Positions 9,301 through 21,741 of a DNA stretch of 48,706 nucleotides are shown in pieces; position 1 is the first letter of the stretch, and every line of letters begins with the position of its first letter. The notes beneath the pieces are model-generated. The model searched no databases. It worked only from the letters and a program-made list of their open reading frames with translations, and was not told the origin of the DNA. Source of the stretch: Chromera velia (taxonomy: Eukaryota > Sar > Chromeraceae); NCBI GenBank assembly GCA_018398765.1, contig JAHBMJ010000193.1, positions 4,694 through 53,399 of the forward strand. Direction: 5' to 3'. The position numbers were made by a program, and so were the translations under genes.

Positions 9301-11503
9301 AGGTCAGTGCCAAGCCTCATTTTTCTTTTGCTTGAATCCCCACAATCGTCCAAGAGCTCTCTCCAAGAGTTTTGCTAGAGACTGTTCCATCCGTCAGAAG
9401 CATCCATGAGAGAGAAAGCCAATCTGTATGCTTTGTAGGTTGCTCTTTCAGAAATCATGTCTGTCTAATTCTGTCTATATCGAGTGCCTTTGTTGGTTGC
9501 TCACTTTTTGTGTCCACTATGGTGTCTTCTCGCTGCAGCGGGCAGCAAAGGCGCTCCCCTGGGGGGACAGAAATCCCTCTTTCAGCAATGGGTGCTGGTC
9601 ACGTACCCCCACCATGGGCGTCTTGCAGAAAGGCTTCTTGGAGGTCTCAGGGAGGAGTGCAGAAGAAGGGGCACAGCTTTTCAAGAGCCCCATCGGATCG
9701 CCCTGGATTTAGGACATGCTGATGACATGTCTAAGCGTCTCTGTGAAGACATTCTCCTGCTCCCGCACCGCCCTCAGATCATCCTCGTTGTTCTCCCCTG
9801 CACTCCTCCACCAAATTGTTCTTCCGACCACCCCAGCAGAGATACGGTTTACTTTTACGTAAAGCAGACCGTCCAGGACTCGCCTCGGATCAACTGCCCT
9901 GTGCAGTGCGTGAGGGCGTCGAAACTCTCAGACGATGGAAAATTCAGGAAGCTTCTCCCTGTTCTCGTGAACGACCTAATTGCCAAACAGGTGTGCCTGA
10001 CCTCCGTACTTTCTTTCCATATTGCCTTCTTTATTTCACGTCACTTCATTTTCGATACGTTCTTGTGCCTTTGCTCCGTAGTGTTTGATCTCGGAGACGT
10101 ACCTGCTCTGACTCATGATGCCTCATTTCCCCCCCTCTACTCAAAACGTGTCTTTCTTTGCCGGTGCCTGTCAACTTTCTTCCTTCCTTCGCTCTGTGTT
10201 TGTCACGTCCTTCCAACTCATTTGTCTTTATTTATTCTCTGGACACTAATGATGTGTCTTTGTGTTGCCAGTCGGTTAGGTGCAATCGAAAGAGATTTAT
10301 TTCACTCCTTCTTGAGTTTTTTCAGGAAGTATCTTTCCATCCCGGCTATCGTTTCTGCTTCGCTGCTTCCATGGTTTCCTTTCTGCTACCAGTCTTCTGT
10401 CTCTCATGTTCCATCCTGTGCAACATCTCTCCCCCATGTTTATTGTCGACTGAGGTTTTCTTGCCGCTCTTGATTTTGATATTGACGGTTTGCTCTCATT
10501 TGCGCAGTCTTCTGTATTCTTTCTGTCCTTCTCCTTGATCTCACTGTGCAGGGCGGCGTTTTGTATGCCGAAGCTGAGATAAACCAGAGAGCCGAGGACT
10601 TCATGACGTTGGTTGTCGGCGTGGACTTCAGGGTAGACGGTGGGGGGCCCGCTGTTTCTTTTACAGCCACACGCTCCCCCGCGTTCACCCAATACGTTTT
10701 CGATTCCCATGTAGTGAAGGGAGACATCGGGGGAATTAAATCAAGCTTCAGGGAGTTTCTCGTTCGGATACTTTCATTCAAGGGAAAAGGCAGTCTGACG
10801 GGAGGGAAACTCCCCAAACGCATAGTCGTCTTTCGGGGCGGGTTGAATGTGTCAGAGAGCGAGAAGCAGCTTATGTTGTTTCGAGAAGTTGTGGATGTCA
10901 GTGACGCGATAGAAGAAGTACACTCATCCACTGCCATCTCGAAGGTGCAGGTCGCGCTTGCAGTGGTGACAAGAGGCGTGAAGGAGCGTTTTGCAGTAGT
11001 GAAAGACGGAATCGCAGAGGGGGGGGGAAGTCGTGCCTGGAAAGGAGGGGAACTGGGAGGCTTTGACAGTTTTCAGTGGGCACGGCTTCAGAAGGAGCGG
11101 TTTTGACGGCTGGTCCGCGTTAGAGACCATTCGCAGTCGTTACCGCCAACGGCACGGAGAAAAGTGGGATGAAAGGAATGAAGGGAAGTGGGATTGGGGG
11201 TCTTACGATTTTTTCATTTCCCACCCATGTCCTTCCTCAGGCACCGCCAGCCCCCCCACAAGGTATGACGTCCTCTGGTGGAATCCCGACAAGTCGTCGC
11301 AAGCCTCCATTAGCCCAGACTGGTTGCAGGACCTTGCCGCCCGCCTCTCTGTCGTGTATCAGGGAAGCAGGACTCCTGTGCGTCTGCCTGCACCGCTACT
11401 GCTTGCCAAAAAACAGCTCGAATTGTTCTGTCGTTTGAAGCCACTCAGACTCGGGTGGCCCTCACCTACATTCGAGCAGCTCACCCTCCCCTTCTGCCTT
11501 TGA
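6336..11503 (+). CDS. Argonaute/PIWI-family protein with degenerate slicer tetrad
   Basis: Exon model, phase-consistent: 6336-6434 (first donor weak), 6527-6667, 7217-7346, 7847-8032, 8137-8895, 8967-9007, 9206-9302, 9539-9990, 10552-11503; about 950 residues. The Argonaute N domain spans exons 2-4. PAZ is in exon 5 (KKKFFVEEHV through FPPEMLTV). The linker is DNFP|MLQRWGVMID, MID is in exon 8, and PIWI is in exon 9 (LVVGVDF, KRIVVFRGG, SYDFFISH, PTRYDVLWW, VRLPAPLLLAKKQ). The guide 5'-phosphate pocket keeps Tyr and Lys (YFYVK), Gln (VQCV) and the Lys before QGG; the other Lys is Asp. In PIWI the first Asp remains (GVDF), but the third catalytic position is Gly (FRGG) and the fourth Arg (PTRY), so cleavage is unlikely. 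Frame changes once inside exon 9 at a nine-G run (11019-11027), where one surplus G must be skipped. The junctions at 6434 and 8032/8137 are least certain. Confidence 0.88.
11019..11027 (+). other. G9 homopolymer with apparent +1 frameshift in the PIWI coding exon
   Basis: Upstream frame (DFMTLVVGVDF...KDGIAEG) and downstream frame (VVPGKEGNWEAL...YDFFISH) both match PIWI but differ by one nucleotide. The frames join cleanly at this run. Sequencing error, a real indel allele or programmed slippage would all look like this. Confidence 0.7.
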
Positions 11504-13750
11504 CCTTCTGCCTTTGACAATGATGAGACGTTAGTCAAGAATGATGTCCGTATCTCTCTCGTGAGTGCATGCTCTGGGTTCCCGTTGTTCGGTCAGTCAT
11601 TCTCTCTACCGTTCTATGCCCCTTGTTCTGTCATTCTCTCTACCTTTCTATCTATGCGCCTCGCTCTCAACCAAGAAGGTGGGCCGGAGAAAAAGCGGAG
11701 GACTGTCAGCTTGCTGGAAGTAAAGCAGAGGAGCAGAGTAATGCTTGCAAGGTAGAGATGCTTCCTTCATGCGTGTCGTTGAGTTGGGGTGTGTGAGGTG
11801 CTCCAGCCGAATCATCGGCGACTCCGTCTTAACTTCGCTGCAGTGCGGGGTCTCGGTAGGGATTTCGTCCCCTCCCTGCATGCTTGTTGAAGAGAATCTG
11901 CGGAGCCGCAATAGAACAGAGAAAAAACGAAAGAGAAGAAGGAAAGGCATGAAAGTGGTGACGTTTGATGGCGAACCAGCGAAAAAGAGGCAACCAGCAA
12001 AAAGATGGACCAAGGTGAACACAGACAAGGAGACGACCGAAAGAAAAGAAGAAAGAAAGTAAAAGGAAAGAAAATGAATGGACAAACGGGAAGAGAGAAA
12101 GCGGATGATGATGCCACCTGTTGACATGTGAATTGCACAGGGTCGGAAATAGAGTTTCTTATCATTTCAATATTTTGAAGGGCGGCTCGGCGTGATTCCG
12201 GAGAGAGAGAGAGAGAGAGAGCTAGTATGAGTGTTGTTGGTTTCGTAAAGTAGCAGGTCCAATTTCTTCGTTCTTCTATGATTGTGATGGGGTGTCTTCT
12301 GTCCGAGCTTTTTTGTGGCTGTCGCCCCCCCCCCCCCCTTCTCTTGTACCTTACTATTTAAGACAGAGAAAGGACTATACATGTTTTCATTCGCTTCGCT
12401 TCAAAGTGGTTCTCTTCAAAATGGGTCATTTTTTTCCGTTCACCTTGCATCCTTCTCGAGACCGTGTTTCCTTTTCTTTCACGAGGAGAAGAGAGAGAAA
12501 AGGTGCTCGCAATTGCAGGTTTGTGAGCACGATCGGAACAGAGGCTAGCACCAAGTCCGAACGATTAAAGAAGTCACCGCAGGTCTGTTCGACTCTGTGA
12601 ATGCGTCATTGCCATTTGATGCGTGAATCAGGGGGCCAGGCGTCAACTAAGAAAACGCGCTCCCCTTCCTTTCGGTGTTCTGTTCTATTCTTCATACTAA
12701 GTTCATGCTTTCTTTCAGTATAACCACAAGACATCTCGGCAGGCGTCCGAGCCTGAGTGAATCAGTGTATCATGATGTTTGTCTGTCGCTACCGTGCATG
12801 AGTGTGCACAAGACACAGAAAAAACAGAATTTGATGCATTGAATTTCGCCAAGAATTGATCAATTTAAATAGATAAACATTTCAAGTTCAATCAGTATCT
12901 ATAGATCAGTATACTAGTGACTACGTTGGAATTTGTTAGAATCTAGGTGAGAAAAGTTTACTTATCCAATGGAATCATTGATGAATATTGATTACCAAAT
13001 TTTAGGTTAAAAGTGACACTAGAAGTGACAACAATTAAATAAAAAAAAAGTAAATGTTAACACTGTACTAGACACTGTACTAAAACATAAATGTCATTGT
13101 CACTCATTCACACTTAGTGTCATTCCAAGCTATTTGAGTTAATAATTTGACTATAGATTCTAAGCTTATTAGTAAATGTCAACACTGACATTTGTTGCCT
13201 GTGATTACCTATGATATCTAATAACTCTAGTTACTAGCAGCCTACATGTTGGATATATTGCTAAATAGCCAATCATGTATCGATCATGTATGATTGCAAC
13301 ACTATAAAACAACAATTAATTCTACAACAGAACGTCTAGACAGAACTTTTTTTTTTTAGTGTGCATGGTCTTAAACAATTACTGGCATTATCGAAAACCG
13401 ATAGTTACTATTGGATGTTGATATTAAATGATTAGCATTGATTACTCATTTCAGCTTTAAGTTAACCCACTGATGTATTTTTTTTTTAATATAACAAATT
13501 ACGCTTTTATTATGCTACCTGTAGATTGATTATAAATTCAATCTCATTTTTTTTATCATCAGTTGTAGGGAAACTTTTGTAAAGCATGTACGTGGAAACT
13601 CTAGGTGGAAACTGCACATTACTACGAACGCTTTCCCTCCTTCGAACCCTCGCCCCTTGTTTCCCCCCCTCAAATTGTAGTTTCATGGACCCGTTTAAGT
13701 GTAGATTTAAGTTCCGGTACAGGCTGCCCCTCCGCCAATGGACCAACGCG
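11504..13750. other. convergent spacer between Argonaute and WDR70
   Basis: No convincing gene. 11745-12062 is an open frame ending in a Lys/Arg-rich stretch (EKKRKRRRKG); it may be 3' UTR or an unrecognised small gene. There is a (GA)n tract at 12198-12221 and a poly-C run at about 12325-12338. From about 12820 to 13560 the sequence becomes strongly AT-rich with no coding signal. Confidence 0.5.
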
Positions 13751-14842
13751 TCATCCAATTCTCCGTTGCTTTTCAGGGGGGCCCTGCAAACGAAGAAGCA
13801 AGAGACAAGAGGAAAAGACAACACGATAGAGGGGACAACACTGAGAAAACTGGGCACTTAGAAACGACTCCCGTTCCGATGCCCTTGGTTTCCCTTTGCT
13901 TCATGTCAGCGACAGATAGTCAGAAAGACAGTCAGACAGATGACACTTGAAAAGATTTTCTTCTCTCTTTCCTCTTGTCTCTCTGCTTCACATCCCCCNN
14001 NNNNNNNNNGCGCATCTCTTCAATGAAAGTATGCACTCACATACTCTGTCTACCCACCTACCTTGTACGCCTCTTGCGTCTTCATGAAACCGCATGCGCA
14101 TCTCTTCAATGAAAGTATGCACTCACATACTCTGTCTACCCACCTACCTTGTACGCCTCTTGCGTCTTCATGAAACCGCACGCGCATCTCTTCAATGAAA
14201 GTATGCACTCACATACTCTGTCTACCCACCTACCTTGTACGCCTCTTGCGTCTTCATGAAACCGCATGCGCATCTCTTCAAGCCACACCGGGGGCACTTG
14301 TCGGTCTGCTGAAGGAGTTTGTCGCCCTCCGGCACCTGCAGAAAGAAGACGTGAATAGATAGATAGGCATCAGAGAGAAAACAAAGGACGGACAGAAAAT
14401 TTCGGATTCAAGTGCAATTCACCTTTTCCATGTGTTTCAATTTTTCATCTTCAAATACTGCCTGCTGGAAAAAAGCTGAATTCTCTAGGCCTTCTCCTTT
14501 CCCGACTTCCTTCCTTCCTGAATGCCGAGAGCACCTGCAAGGAAGGCAGTGGAATTCAATCAAGAAGAGGGTGCTCTGATGTGTTGCGGGACAGGGCGGC
14601 GGGCGGGGTACCTGAAAGGCCTGTCTACAATTCACGGAAGACATCAGAGGCAACTGGTCGAAACCGAAACAAGAAGGACAAAAGAAGATAGGACAAAGGA
14701 CAAAGGAAAGAGAAACATAGACTCCTTTTCTGTGAGGCTCTTGTAAGAAAGTGTTGAAGCCATGAAGCCAATCCGTCAGTCACGATGTTCCTTTCCCCTC
14801 ACCCCCCTCTCTTTCACGCGTTCACGCACGCACGCACGCACA

Positions 14843-14908
<66 letters not shown>

Positions 14909-16909
14909 AATGTCGACAGCGAGACAGGCCAACCACACTTCTACATGGACAAAAAGATGAATGAATGAACGAACGAACGAACGAACGAACGAAGGAATAA
15001 ATAAATGAACGAATGAATGAATGAATGAATGAATGAACGAACGAATGAATGAATGAACGAACGAACGAAGGAATAAATAAATGAATGAAGGAACGAATGA
15101 ATGAATGAATGAATGAATGAATGAACGAATGAATGAACGAATGAATGAATGAACGAACGAAGGAATAAATAAATGAATGAAGGAACGAATGAATGAATGA
15201 ATAAATGAACGAATGAATGAATGAACGAACGAACGAAGGAATAAATAAATGAATGAAGGAACGAATGAATGAATGAATGAACGAACGAATGAATGAATGA
15301 ATGAATGAACGAACGAAGGAATAAATAAATGAATGAAGGAACGAATGAATGAATGAATGAATGAATGAATGAATGGATGAATGAATGAATGAACGAACGA
15401 ATGAATGAACGAATGAATGAATGAACGAACGAAGGAATAAATAAATGAAGGAACGAATGAATGAATGAATGAATGGATGAATGAATGAATGAACGAACGA
15501 ATGAATGAACGAATGAATGAATGAACGAACGAAGGAATAAATAAATGAATGAAGGAACGAATGAATGAATGAATGAATGAATGAATGGATGAATGAATGA
15601 ATGAACGAACGAATGAATGAACGAACGAAGGAATAAATAAATGAATGAAGGAACGAATGAATGAATGGATGAATGAATGAATGAACGAACGAATGAATGA
15701 ACGAATGAATGAATGAATGAATGAACGAACGAAGGAATAAACAAATGAATGAAGGAACGAACGAATGAATGAATGAATGAATGAATGAATGAACGAATGA
15801 ATGAATGAACGAACGAAGGAATAAATAAATGAATGAAGGAACGAATGAATGAATGAATGAACGAACGAATGAATGAATGAATGAATGAATGAACGAACGA
15901 AGGAATAAATAAATGAATGAAGGAACGAATGAATGAATGAATGAATGAACGAATGAATGAACGAATGAATGAACGAATGAATGAATGAACGAACGAAGGA
16001 ATAAATAAATGAATGAATGAACGAATGAATGAATGAATGGATGAATGAATGAACGAACGAATGAATGAATGAATGAACGAACGAAGGAATAAATAAATGA
16101 ATGAAGGAACGAATGAATGAATGAACGAATGAATGAATGAATGAATGAATGAACGAACGAATGAGTGCACGAACCTCCCCCGAGAAGTCCAGCATCTGTT
16201 GCGGCTGCGTCTTTTGATATGCACTCGTCACGAGGCCTCCCCCTTCTCCAGCCCCTGCAGAGAGGGCACGAATTCATGGACGGGAGCGGTGGTTGGTTCA
16301 GCGACAAACAGAAGAAAAAACCCATAATCTGACCATTGCTCCGAAGAGATAGGAGACTGCAGTGATCTCAACTGAGCCCCCGTGAAGCAATGCAAGCAGG
16401 CCAATGGCTGCGCAACGAATCCACCAATCAAGCAAAGCGCGGCATCAACTGTCGCGCTGAAGCTCTGCCTGCTGAGCTGGGCCATCTGAATATTTTTGTA
16501 GACGCGCGCTCAAGTGCACTGGTTCGGTTCTCAGAAAGAAAAAGCAGACGAACATGAAACCCTGGAAAGGTGCGTGCATCATTTCGGATCGGAGTGAATG
16601 GATCAGTGGAGACCTACATAGCTCTAATGCAAGCTCCTTTCCCCCACTCCCTCTTTTGTCCTGTCTCTTCCTCTCTTCTTCCCCATACGAATACACTGCA
16701 TTCAACGCGGCTTCCCTTTTTTTGACAGAAACACTGGACAGGAGGACGGGAAATGCCACACAAACCGACACACAAACCACCTGCTCATTCGCCTGCCTAC
16801 CTGTCTGCCTGCCTCACAGACTGACTGTCGATCTGCTGCTGATAGCTCCGCAGGACCTCCACTGGGTCTTCCTCTGCACACACAAATAGACAGACAGACA
16901 GACAGACAG

Positions 16910-16984
<75 letters not shown>

Positions 16985-18550
16985 GCGGAGTTGAAAGCAG
17001 AGCATCTTTATTTCGGTGATTCGCTCGATTCCCTTTTTGCTCCTCATTTTCCTTTTGGTACTCGTCTCGAAGCATCATCAGCTACGAACAATTCCAGAGA
17101 CTTCTGTAGTTTGCTCGAGGCTCATGTAAAATAAAAGTACAGGCGCTGTCTTTTTCCTCCGTTCATGTTGGCACACGTCTGATGCTTCAGGCCGTCGAAC
17201 ACCTTTCTGACCGATCTATATACTTGCTAACGTCGTACCTGGCATGGAAACAAGATCATGCCTTCTCTTGCGACTACTTTCGTGTAAAATCTGCTGCTAT
17301 GGAAATGCTGACCCTTGAAGTTCTTCTTCTGATTCAACTGCTGGGCGATGTACTCCGAGAACCCCCCGTACTGGCTCTTCATCCCGTCCGCCCCCTGCTT
17401 GCCCTGGGGGGGAGGGGGCACGATCGTCTTCTGGCCCGCGTTCTTGTCTACCCGCGCTCTGCAGGGATGTGCATGAGGATCGGCAAGGATGAATGGGCAT
17501 TCATGAAGCGAGAAACAACTTTAGTAGACCTTGTGACTGAGCAAGTGTGGAGGTGCACATAAATGGGAGAGAAGAATGAAAGAAAAGAATAAGAAACCAG
17601 CCGGGCAGACCACATGACGTCATTGACCCTCGGAGGAGAGGTTGGGAGAGAGAGAGAGAAAGACCTACAGATCAAAATGCACTTTTCTTTTAATCGCTGT
17701 TTGCCACTCTGCATGCCTCCACGTTCCCTTTCCCCTTCTTCTCAGATGCACAAGAGAGAAAACAAATACTCACCGACTGCTTGACTGACTGACTGGACTG
17801 ACTGACTGACTTGCGAAGCATCCCGCTCCTGGTCTCTTTGTATCCCGTTTGGGCCCTCAGCTCCTCCGGGTTGAACGCGGGGGCCTCGAATCCCCACATC
17901 TGCATACATCCATGCAGGCAGACAGGCAGGCAAGCAGGCGAGACGAGAAGAGAGAAAAGTTACATGCAAATCTGTTGCACAGACGCGCGCACGTTGCAAA
18001 GCAAAGTAAGTTCCTCAGGGCACAACACAGTGATTCAGTCAATCACCCGCCCCATCGTTCCGCTCCATATTACTGATTCAGTCAATCACTCGCCCGTTCG
18101 TTCCGCTCCATATTCAATGAGCAGGTGACTGACTATGCAAGCAAAGCAGGCGGTCAGTCAGCCTGAATCAGACAAAAGCCGAAAAGCAAAAAAGAGACAG
18201 ATGGGCCGTCGGGAAAATTCTGCCTACTCACCTCGTCTCTCCTCTGTGCAGCTCGGACGTTGACAAACAACAGGGCCCCTGCAACAGCAACAGTGTCACC
18301 CAAAAAGAACATCTCATGCTGTTACATGCGATTTCCACCTCAAGGGCCATGCACAAGTTGATATGAATATGCACATGCATCTGAAGATCCCCGTACTGGC
18401 AGACAGGGGAGAGCCTGGGATGGGCTTCTGTAAGGGAGCACGTCAGTCCAAGTTTAGAAAGAGATAACAGTTTACTAGGATAGGAGCGATTCGTCCTCGC
18501 GCGATCTCCTGGCCACTTCTTCTTTCTGCTATTTTCTTCCCAAAATCATT

Positions 18551-18588
<38 letters not shown>

Positions 18589-21500
18589 TTGACTTCTATG
18601 TAAGGAAAGTACACACAGGCAAACAAGCCGATAGACGGGCAGACAGACCCTTGGATGACTTCCTGCGGTCGTACAGTATTCTGATTTCCCCGTCTGCACA
18701 CCCCGCGATGATTTGCTTCAATTCAGAAGGCCAGGCCACCCGCACAGGGGCAGACTGAAGAGTCAGAGAGGTGACTGAAGGGAGGCCCCCCATCAGGCCG
18801 TCTCCTGTTTGGGTCTCCAGAATCTGCATTGACAAACCGCAATGAGCAGATTTTGACCGTAGAGCAACAAAAGGGAAATGCGTTTCTTTCACATCTCCAC
18901 ACGGTTCAAAAAGGCAGATGCTCTGTGATGTCCATCCAGCCAGGCAGAGAAGTGGTTAATTAGTGAGAGATTGCAGTCAGCCGAAAGAAATCCCTTCGGA
19001 CTGGGGTGAGTGTGAGAAAGGGACCAAAAGCCAGAATGGAAGAAGCAAAAACGAGGGACAGATAGATAAAGAGGAGAGGTACACAGAGGGAGAAAGCTCC
19101 AAGAGAGACAACCCCAAAGGGCGAGGCCACTTGTCTCCCTTGTCCCTTTTCTTTTTTCTGCTGACCTCAAGGGCCCCTGAGACTTTCCTGTTTCCTGAGG
19201 CAATTCCTCCTTCCCCCCCTCCCTCTGTCTCCACTGTGGTCCCCGTCACGCACATCTTCCCGCACGCAGACCACGCAATCCCTGTCTTAGGATGTCCACA
19301 CGTCAACCCGCCCCTCGACGCAAGAGGCTTGGAAGTCTTCCTGAAATCCCAAACTGCAGAAACAGATCATCACATATGACCAACACGAAGTCTCAAGAAA
19401 AGCAAGACTTTGCAGGTTTCAAAAAGGGCGGGAGGACTGGATGAAAGTGGAAGCACATTCTTATTTCGCATCTTGCATTGAGATCGTACGCTTCAGTTGG
19501 TTTTTGCCTTGACGCATCTTCTGAGAATGACTGCCGGACACACGACTGACACAATTCCTGTCTGTCTGACTGACGTTTGACGGTCTCGTCCATACCCCTG
19601 GAGAGGAACTGTTTGCCGTCCTGTGAGAAGGCGATGCTGGTGACTCCCTCTGCCACTTCCTTGTGCCCTCCCTCCCTTTCCCTCAACACCACATCCGGCT
19701 TCCCATACTTTCTTCGTTCGTGAAAAATCTGAATCGATCCGTCGGAGCATCCTGAGGTGAGAAAAGAAAGGCAATACCCGGAGAGGAGAGGGGATGTGCA
19801 GAAGGAAGTCTTGTATTGAATACAACCTGGGAGGAAACCAAGAGGAGCCGACCCTTCAGATCCGAAACCGCGAATGTTTTTGGCGAGGCACGAAGAAGAA
19901 AAGTAGGGCCAAAGGACTGACCACGAAAAACCCTTGTTTTCAAGAAAAAAAAGGGGCAAAAACAGGACTATCAGAGGTACCGCAACAATGAAAAAAGAAA
20001 CAAATCCACGTAAGCCCGCCAGCATCTGATGTACGAAATCGCAAAAAAACAGTATCAGCTTGCCGCCATCCTGAGACACGAACCTGCAACAATCGACTTT
20101 CCGTCGTCAGCCTTGTATGCCACAGTGGTAACGAAACACTTCGAGATATTCAGTCCCCGCTTGTCTATCACCTTCAGACAGTGCACGTGACCGAGCTGCT
20201 GGTCCACACCCTCGAGTCGCCCGTTCAAATCCCACAGACGCACAGTCGCATCCAGCCCCCCACTTGCGAACGTCTCCCTATCAAGGGGATGCCACGCACA
20301 GGAGGAAATCATGTGCGTGTGCCCCCTGCAGGGCATGAAAGGAGAAAGCCACGTTAAAGAGACACAGACAGGAGAAAGCCACGTTCAAGGAGTAAAGACG
20401 TTATTCGCGATACTGAAGGCGCAGTGGGAGGCATCCAAGAACGCAGCAGCAAAAGCAGAGGCGGTAGAATCAAATACCGCAAGTCGTGCTTCTCCAACCT
20501 ACCTTGTGTTGGCAGTGTCTCGGATGTACATGTCCCCCTTGATTGTCGACTGGATAGGCGCTCCTTCCTGGTCGTAAATCCGCAAGTGGGAGTCGCCGGC
20601 AGCGCACAGAAAGTGAGAGCCGGTGCAAGAATACGTCAAGGCCTGCACATCATTGATTGGTACAGCGGATAAATGGGATCATGCCTTGATAGAAACATCT
20701 AGAGAGGATTTGAAAATCCAGATCGCAACCGAAACAAAGTCTGTTCAGGGGTAATTTTTAAGCTGAAGAACAGAAAAAAGGTTTCGTCTTCAAGTCTTAC
20801 CCCAATAACACCCCCTCGCATTTTGAGGCGAGGGCACAATAGAAAGCTGACTTCTGCGTCTCTACCCACCAGAACCGACCTGTATTGCATGTCCTTCGAG
20901 CGGCTCGAGTTGCCTGAAGGACCTCTTTGCAGAAGTCATTCCGTTGAAGTCCCAGAGCCGCACGCTGTAGTCGAACCCGCCACTCACCATGCGGCTCGCC
21001 TTCGGATTCACGTCCAATGCTCCACAGCACTTCGTATGCGCGGGCACACTCACCTGCTCACACACACGCACGCACAGCAGAGAAAATGCGTTTTGCAATC
21101 CATGCGTGTATTTAGTGGACGTGCTTTTGAATGACGCGAAAAAGACGGGAGAAATAGTAGACGCCCACACCATGGAGGAGTGAAAGCGGAACCATTTTCA
21201 AGCCACCGTAGAACCACCAACCTCGCACTCGCGTGGTACGAAAAGCCCCTCGTCTTCATCATCGCTTTCATCCTCTTCCTGCAATCCCCCGCCCCTGTCA
21301 TCATCGCTATCCTCAGCAGTCCCAGCAACCTTCGACGCCGGTTGGGGACCCATTTCATCGTCATCATCATCATCATCCTCTACATCTCCATCGGCTCTTG
21401 CCGCGTCCTTTGCGAGTGCAGCGGCCAAAGCTGCTGACTTCGCGGCGGTGCTTGACGCGGGCAAGGGGCGCTTGCCGACCGTGGCGGCTGGCTGTGACGA

Positions 21501-21741
21501 GGACGCAGCCGCAGCAGAAGAGGAGGAGGCAGCTGACGACGAAGATTCATCTTCCTGCACGGTGGAGGAGAGGAAAGCACAGGTGAAACGCCGCACACAT
21601 AAGCTGGCACAACTCGGATTCCGGCGGCGCACTTACCGCCCTTTTTTGGTGCAGCTCTTCTCCTTCAGCCTTCCCGCGTTTCGAATCCCCAAAACTGCCA
21701 AACCCCATCATTCTCTGCATCATTTCGAATTCGTCCTCCAT
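13751..21741 (-). CDS. WDR70: WD repeat protein 70 (WDR70) homologue
   Basis: Sixteen exons, all joining in phase: 21741-21637, 21554-21222, 21053-20880, 20642-20503, 20325-20084, 19751-19575, 19353-19166, 18823-18649, 18278-18232, 17899-17811, 17458-17313, 16873-16826, 16254-16175, 14461-14423, 14335-14234, 13783-13751 (last one tentative); about 705 residues against about 650 in animals. It starts MEDEFEMMQRMMGFGSFG. An acidic, Ser-rich linker (VEDDDDDDDEM) precedes WD repeats with SGGFDYSVRLWDFNGM, SGGLDATVRLWDLNG and LWDFRK. The C-terminal region has the family blocks SEYIAQQLNQKKNFKG and TSAYQKTQPQQMLDFSGE, then a Cys cluster, CPRCGLKRCAC. In animals and yeast WDR70 is nuclear and assists CRL4-dependent histone H2B ubiquitination at DNA breaks; a nuclear role here is inferred. 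Introns carry many microsatellites. An N-gap lies in the last intron. Confidence 0.92.
13999..14009. other. assembly gap (11 N)
   Basis: Undetermined bases inside the last WDR70 intron, directly against the 86-bp tandem repeat. True gap length, and hence repeat copy number, is unknown. Confidence 0.99.
14010..14281. repeat. 86-bp tandem duplication containing a WDR70 exon end and its donor site
   Basis: Three full units begin at 14010, 14096 and 14182. A fourth partial unit starts at 14268 and runs into the full-length exon. On the minus strand each unit carries the last 45 nt of exon 15 (CACGFMKTQEAYK), the donor CAAG|GTAGGT and about 41 nt of intron. The copies are nearly identical (CGCATGCG versus CGCACGCG). 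The array abuts the N-gap, so more copies may be collapsed there. Confidence 0.92.
14825..14904. repeat. (CACG)n/(CA)n/(GA)n compound microsatellite
   Basis: ACGC units change to CA and then to GA dinucleotides. It lies in the same WDR70 intron as the tetranucleotide satellite. Confidence 0.9.
14957..16163. repeat. 1.2-kb tetranucleotide satellite with higher-order structure (WDR70 intron)
   Basis: Built from GAAT, GAAC, GAAG and TAAA/AATG variants in strict 4-bp register. A marker block GAAGGAATAAATAAATGA recurs 13 times, starting near 14991, 15067, 15159, 15235, 15315, 15431, 15531, 15627, 15731, 15815, 15899, 15995 and 16083. Spacings range from 76 to 116 and are all multiples of 4. The array lies between WDR70 exons 13 and 14. 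Long open frames in three minus-strand registers are a by-product of the period. Confidence 0.93.
16886..16982. repeat. (GACA)n-(CA)n microsatellite in WDR70 intron
   Basis: Six GACA units followed by about 35 CA units with two CG interruptions. It begins about 13 bp beyond the acceptor side of exon 12 (16873), so it occupies the intron immediately preceding that exon. Confidence 0.9.
18552..18588. repeat. (GACA)n microsatellite in WDR70 intron
   Basis: About nine GACA units in the intron between exons 8 and 9, on the intron side of donor AAGG|GTCTGTCTG (18649/18648). Confidence 0.88.

Noticed and set aside
14814-16325. Three overlapping minus-strand open frames of 400-500 codons made of Phe, Ile, His, Ser repeats
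   Set aside because: They are translations of the 4-bp satellite in its three registers and lie in a WDR70 intron. The 4-bp period simply avoids stop codons.
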